Shown here in pieces: positions 3,680-5,343 of a stretch of DNA of 5,343 bases. A program made the translations under genes and the position numbers. Numbering within the stretch: position 1 is the stretch's first letter; each line of letters starts with the position of its first letter. This DNA is from Nocardioides sp. Lineage in GTDB: Bacteria > Actinomycetota > Actinomycetes > Propionibacteriales > Nocardioidaceae. The notes beneath the pieces are model-generated. The model was not told the origin of the DNA. It saw only the letters and a list, made by a program, of their open reading frames with translations, and did not search any database. The DNA is taken from NCBI GenBank assembly GCA_023252065.1, contig JAHEXO010000197.1, forward strand, positions 1-5,343, read 5' to 3'.

Positions 3680-4131
3680 GAGAGGATCCGCCGCTCGGCG
3701 GGGAGCCGGCCGATGCGCATCATCAGGCGATAGGCGACCAGGCAGGTGGCCGCGGCGACCACGAGGACGACGGTGCCGGCGGGCGAGGCGTAGCGGTGGA
3801 TCACCTCGGGCTGGAAGCTCATCATCAGCAGCACCAGCCACGGCGCGGCGACGGCCAGCCGGGCACCGTTCACGGTCCACGCCTGGCGTGACTCCATCTC
3901 GGAACGGGTCCGGAGCTCGTCGCGGAGGTAGCCCGAGAGGTTGCGCAGGAGCCGGCCGAGCTCGCCCCCGCCCACCTCCCGGGCCACGCGTAGGCCCTCG
4001 ACCACGCGGTCGCCGACGGGATCGGACAGCCGGTCCTTGAGCCGGTCGAGGCACTGCCCGAACCGGCCGGTCACCTGGTAGTCGAGCGCGAACGCGGCGA
4101 AGGCGTCGCGCAGCGGCTCCGGGCCGCGCAC
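3676..4131 (-). CDS. TadB C-terminal fragment, up to 151 residues, if translation restarts
   Basis: Downstream of the TAG the same frame stays open to the TGA at 3678-3676. The first usual start is GTG at 4131 (RGPEPLRDAF onward). It would give most of the T2SSF domain (DYQVTGRFGQCLDRLKDRLS, REVGGGELGRLLRNL, SRQAWTVNGARLAVAAPWLV) plus two membrane helices. No Shine-Dalgarno sequence precedes this GTG, so efficient restart is doubtful. This is best read as part of the interrupted tadB and not as a separate gene. Confidence 0.35.
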   Translation of the reverse strand: MRGPEPLRDAFAAFALDYQVTGRFGQCLDRLKDRLSDPVGDRVVEGLRVAREVGGGELGRLLRNLSGYLRDELRTRSEMESRQAWTVNGARLAVAAPWLVLLMMSFQPEVIHRYASPAGTVVLVVAAATCLVAYRLMMRIGRLPAERRILS

Positions 4132-4158
4132 CGACAGTCCGGCCAGGGCGTCGGGCAG

Positions 4159-4161
4159 CTA
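4159..4161 (-). other. In-frame amber codon within tadB
   Basis: The plus-strand bases CTA read TAG on the coding strand, between Leu (CTC) and Leu (CTG). It is the only TAG used as a stop in any recognised gene of the window; all genes whose ends are visible finish in TGA. The base after the codon is C. Confidence 0.85.
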
Positions 4162-4530
4162 GAGCCCGGCCCGCACCGCGCTGGCGAGGTTGTCGACGGC
4201 CTCTGGCCACACCTCGGCGAAGTCGCGCTGCCGACGTCGGGCACGCCCCGCCACGATCCAGACCGGCAGGAAGCCCGCCATCACACCGAAGAGCACGGCC
4301 ACGGGAGGCGTGCCGGACACGACCTCCACGAGCAAGGTTGCCGCGACGCCGCACACGACGCAGAGCGTGACGAAGGCGGTCGACGAGACGTGGCCCATCC
4401 CGGCTCGTGCGAGCAGGGCGGCTACCCGGCTCCGGCTACGACGTGCGCGCGGCGCCGCCCGCGGGACGAAGAACGCCGACCAGCAGAGCATCAGCCCGAC
4501 GCCCACCCCCAGACCGACCAGGACGCCCAT
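4159..4530 (-). CDS. TadB N-terminal fragment, 123 residues, as the gene reads if TAG terminates
   Basis: Without read-through, tadB yields this piece. It has three membrane segments (about 3-21, 53-71, 76-95) and a short cytoplasmic tail ending DNLASAVRAGL. It holds only the first helix of the T2SSF domain and lacks the two C-terminal membrane helices, so it is unlikely to work as a platform protein alone. A longer frame upstream to 4911 is antisense-like and overlaps tadA, so the ATG at 4530 is the right start. Confidence 0.5.
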   Translation of the reverse strand: MGVLVGLGVGVGLMLCWSAFFVPRAAPRARRSRSRVAALLARAGMGHVSSTAFVTLCVVCGVAATLLVEVVSGTPPVAVLFGVMAGFLPVWIVAGRARRRQRDFAEVWPEAVDNLASAVRAGL

Positions 4531-5343
4531 CAGCGCGCACCGTTCAGGATCGCGTGGATGTCGATGCCGAGTCGCTCGTAGTGACCGAGCCGCGGAGGCA
4601 TCCCGTTGGCCCGCCGCAGGTCGCCATCGCGACGCTCGAAGATCGACTCGATCTCGATGACGTCGTGCTCGACCCGGCCGGGCACCCCCACCACCTCGTT
4701 CACCCGGCGTACGCCGTGGTGATCGATGCCGAGATGGACGACGAGGTCGACGCTGGCCGCCACCGTCGGCACCACGAAACGCGCCGAGATGTTCTCGCCC
4801 GCGAGCAGGGGCAGCGTGCACATCTTGACCAGGGCCTCGCGGGCGGAGTTGGCGTGGAGGGTGCACATGCCGGGCACGCCGGAGTTGAGAGCCAGCAGCA
4901 GGTCGAGGCACTCCTCGGCGCGCACCTCGCCCACCAAGATGCGGCTGGGCCGCATCCGCAGGCTCTCCTTGACCAGGTCTCGCAGCCGGATCTCGCCCGT
5001 CCCCTCGAGGCCGCTCTGCCGGGTCTGCATCGCCACCCAGTCGGGATGTGGGAAGCGGAGCTCGAAGACCTCTTCGGCGCTGACCACACGCTCGCCGCCG
5101 GGGATGGCGGCGGCCAGGCAGTTCAACAACGTCGTCTTGCCGGCTTGCGTTGCGCCGGCGACCAGGATGTTGAGGCCGGCCCGCACCGACGCCTCGAGGA
5201 ACGCCGCCACCTGCGGTGTGAGGGTCCCGAGCTCGACCAGCTCTGCGAGCCGGCCGGCGGTGAGGACGAACTTGCGGATGTTGACCGCCGTCCAGCCCCG
5301 ACTGATCCCCTCGAGGACCACGTGGAGCCGGTGGCCCTCGGGC
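4530..5343 (-). CDS. tadA: TadA/CpaF family pilus assembly ATPase, C-terminal part (5' end outside the window)
   Basis: TadA (CpaF) is the cytoplasmic secretion ATPase that forms a hexamer under the TadB-TadC platform and drives assembly of Flp pili. The frame is open to the right edge and reads PEGHRLHVV before the GTG at 5321, matching the conserved start of the ATPase domain; the N-terminal domain lies outside the window. Counting from the GTG codon at 5321, Walker A is GATQAGKT (56-63). The acidic region SAEEVFEL (81-88) follows, then ESLRMRPSRILVGEVR (119-134) with the Walker B Glu, and the His box CTLHANSA (153-160). The C-terminal segment PLLAGENISARFVVPTVAAS and the tail ending HAILNGAR are typical of actinobacterial CpaF (Rv3659c-like). 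All catalytic motifs seen are intact. The stop overlaps the tadB start as TGATG. The promoter lies outside the window. Confidence 0.95.
   Translation of the reverse strand, partial: PEGHRLHVVLEGISRGWTAVNIRKFVLTAGRLAELVELGTLTPQVAAFLEASVRAGLNILVAGATQAGKTTLLNCLAAAIPGGERVVSAEEVFELRFPHPDWVAMQTRQSGLEGTGEIRLRDLVKESLRMRPSRILVGEVRAEECLDLLLALNSGVPGMCTLHANSAREALVKMCTLPLLAGENISARFVVPTVAASVDLVVHLGIDHHGVRRVNEVVGVPGRVEHDVIEIESIFERRDGDLRRANGMPPRLGHYERLGIDIHAILNGAR

Larger units (their letters stand above)
3676..4530 (-). pseudogene. tadB: tadB interrupted by one in-frame TAG codon
   Basis: The full frame (284 codons plus a final TGA) is a typical TadB: the platform partner of TadC with an N-terminal membrane helix (about 3-21), two more (about 53-71 and 76-95), a T2SSF domain (about 105-225) and two C-terminal helices (about 224-239 and 252-270). 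Codon 124 is TAG (4161-4159). The frame is the same on both sides and the protein reads naturally across it: LASAVRAGL-stop-LPDALAGL. The GspF-type motif normally has Ser or a similar residue at that point, and the TadC protein of this window has Ser at the matching position (AVAAGESPVAAL). A single TCG to TAG change explains it. The rest of the gene shows no decay, so the stop is recent, a sequencing error, or read through. The start ATG shares one base with the tadA stop (TGATG), and the 3' end overlaps tadC as GTGA. Confidence 0.85.

Noticed and set aside
2144..3733. A 529-codon open frame on the plus strand
   Set aside because: It runs antisense to tadC and the minor pilin genes, is dominated by Gly/Arg/His/Gln/Asp repeats typical of antisense frames in GC-rich DNA, and shows no domain. 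The minus-strand proteins there are clear tad components.
3680..4354. Upstream extension of the TadC frame to an ATG at 4354
   Set aside because: The extra 225 residues are Arg/Pro/Gly-rich with no TadC-like features and overlap tadB. The GTG at 3679 gives a normal 312-residue TadC and a GTGA overlap.
4531..4911. Upstream extension of the TadB frame into tadA
   Set aside because: Low-complexity Arg/Pro-rich translation overlapping the catalytic part of tadA. The ATG at 4530 gives the expected hydrophobic TadB N-terminus.
1..5343. tRNA, rRNA, CRISPR arrays, insertion sequences, phage genes
   Set aside because: No cloverleaf, no regularly spaced repeats, no transposase or integrase-like reading frame, and no terminal repeats were found by eye.

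Overview
The window is very GC-rich, with frames saturated in G/C at third codon positions, GTG and ATG starts, and TGA as the stop of every intact gene. This points to a high-GC actinomycete. The order of the tad genes matches the mycobacterial Rv3659c-Rv3654c locus, and the start of prfB looks nocardioid (Nocardioides-like); that placement is inference from protein sequence, not a search.

Layout from left to right. Bases 1-113 (minus strand) hold the first 37 codons of a peptide chain release factor 2 gene (prfB), which runs off the left edge. A 265-base divergent intergenic region follows. It carries a good -10 hexamer for prfB, placed so that the mRNA would be leaderless, and a candidate -10 for the plus-strand genes. 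At 379-588 (+) is a 69-residue protein of unknown function with a strong ribosome binding site. At 708-836 (+) is a 42-residue, very basic protein whose leader contains a 12-bp stem-loop. After a 201-base convergent gap with several GC hairpins, a second 42-residue basic protein is encoded on the minus strand (1038-1166). The two 42-residue proteins align without gaps over their whole length (22 of 42 identical by hand count). They are therefore a convergent pair of paralogues, each at the 3' end of a different transcription unit.

From 1244 to the right edge, everything is one minus-strand tad (tight adherence / Flp pilus, type II secretion-like) operon. Read in its own direction it is: tadA/cpaF ATPase (5' end outside the window), tadB, tadC, a short Flp-type pilin, a TadE-like pseudopilin, a second TadE/TadF-like pseudopilin, and a TadG-like/Rv3654c-like protein. 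Most junctions overlap by 1 to 8 bases or are separated by only a few bases, so translation is probably coupled. TadA would power a TadB-TadC membrane platform that assembles the Flp pilin with the TadE/F/G-like minor components. The prepilin peptidase and the TadZ-like protein are not in the window.

Two things stand out. First, tadB is broken by a single in-frame TAG codon at 4161-4159 inside an otherwise intact conserved domain, most simply TCG (Ser) changed to TAG. It could be a nonsense mutation, a sequencing error or, less likely, a read-through site. Second, the convergent pair of tiny basic paralogues has no family I recognise. Neither is likely to be called by a standard length cutoff, and one of them may belong to the tad operon.
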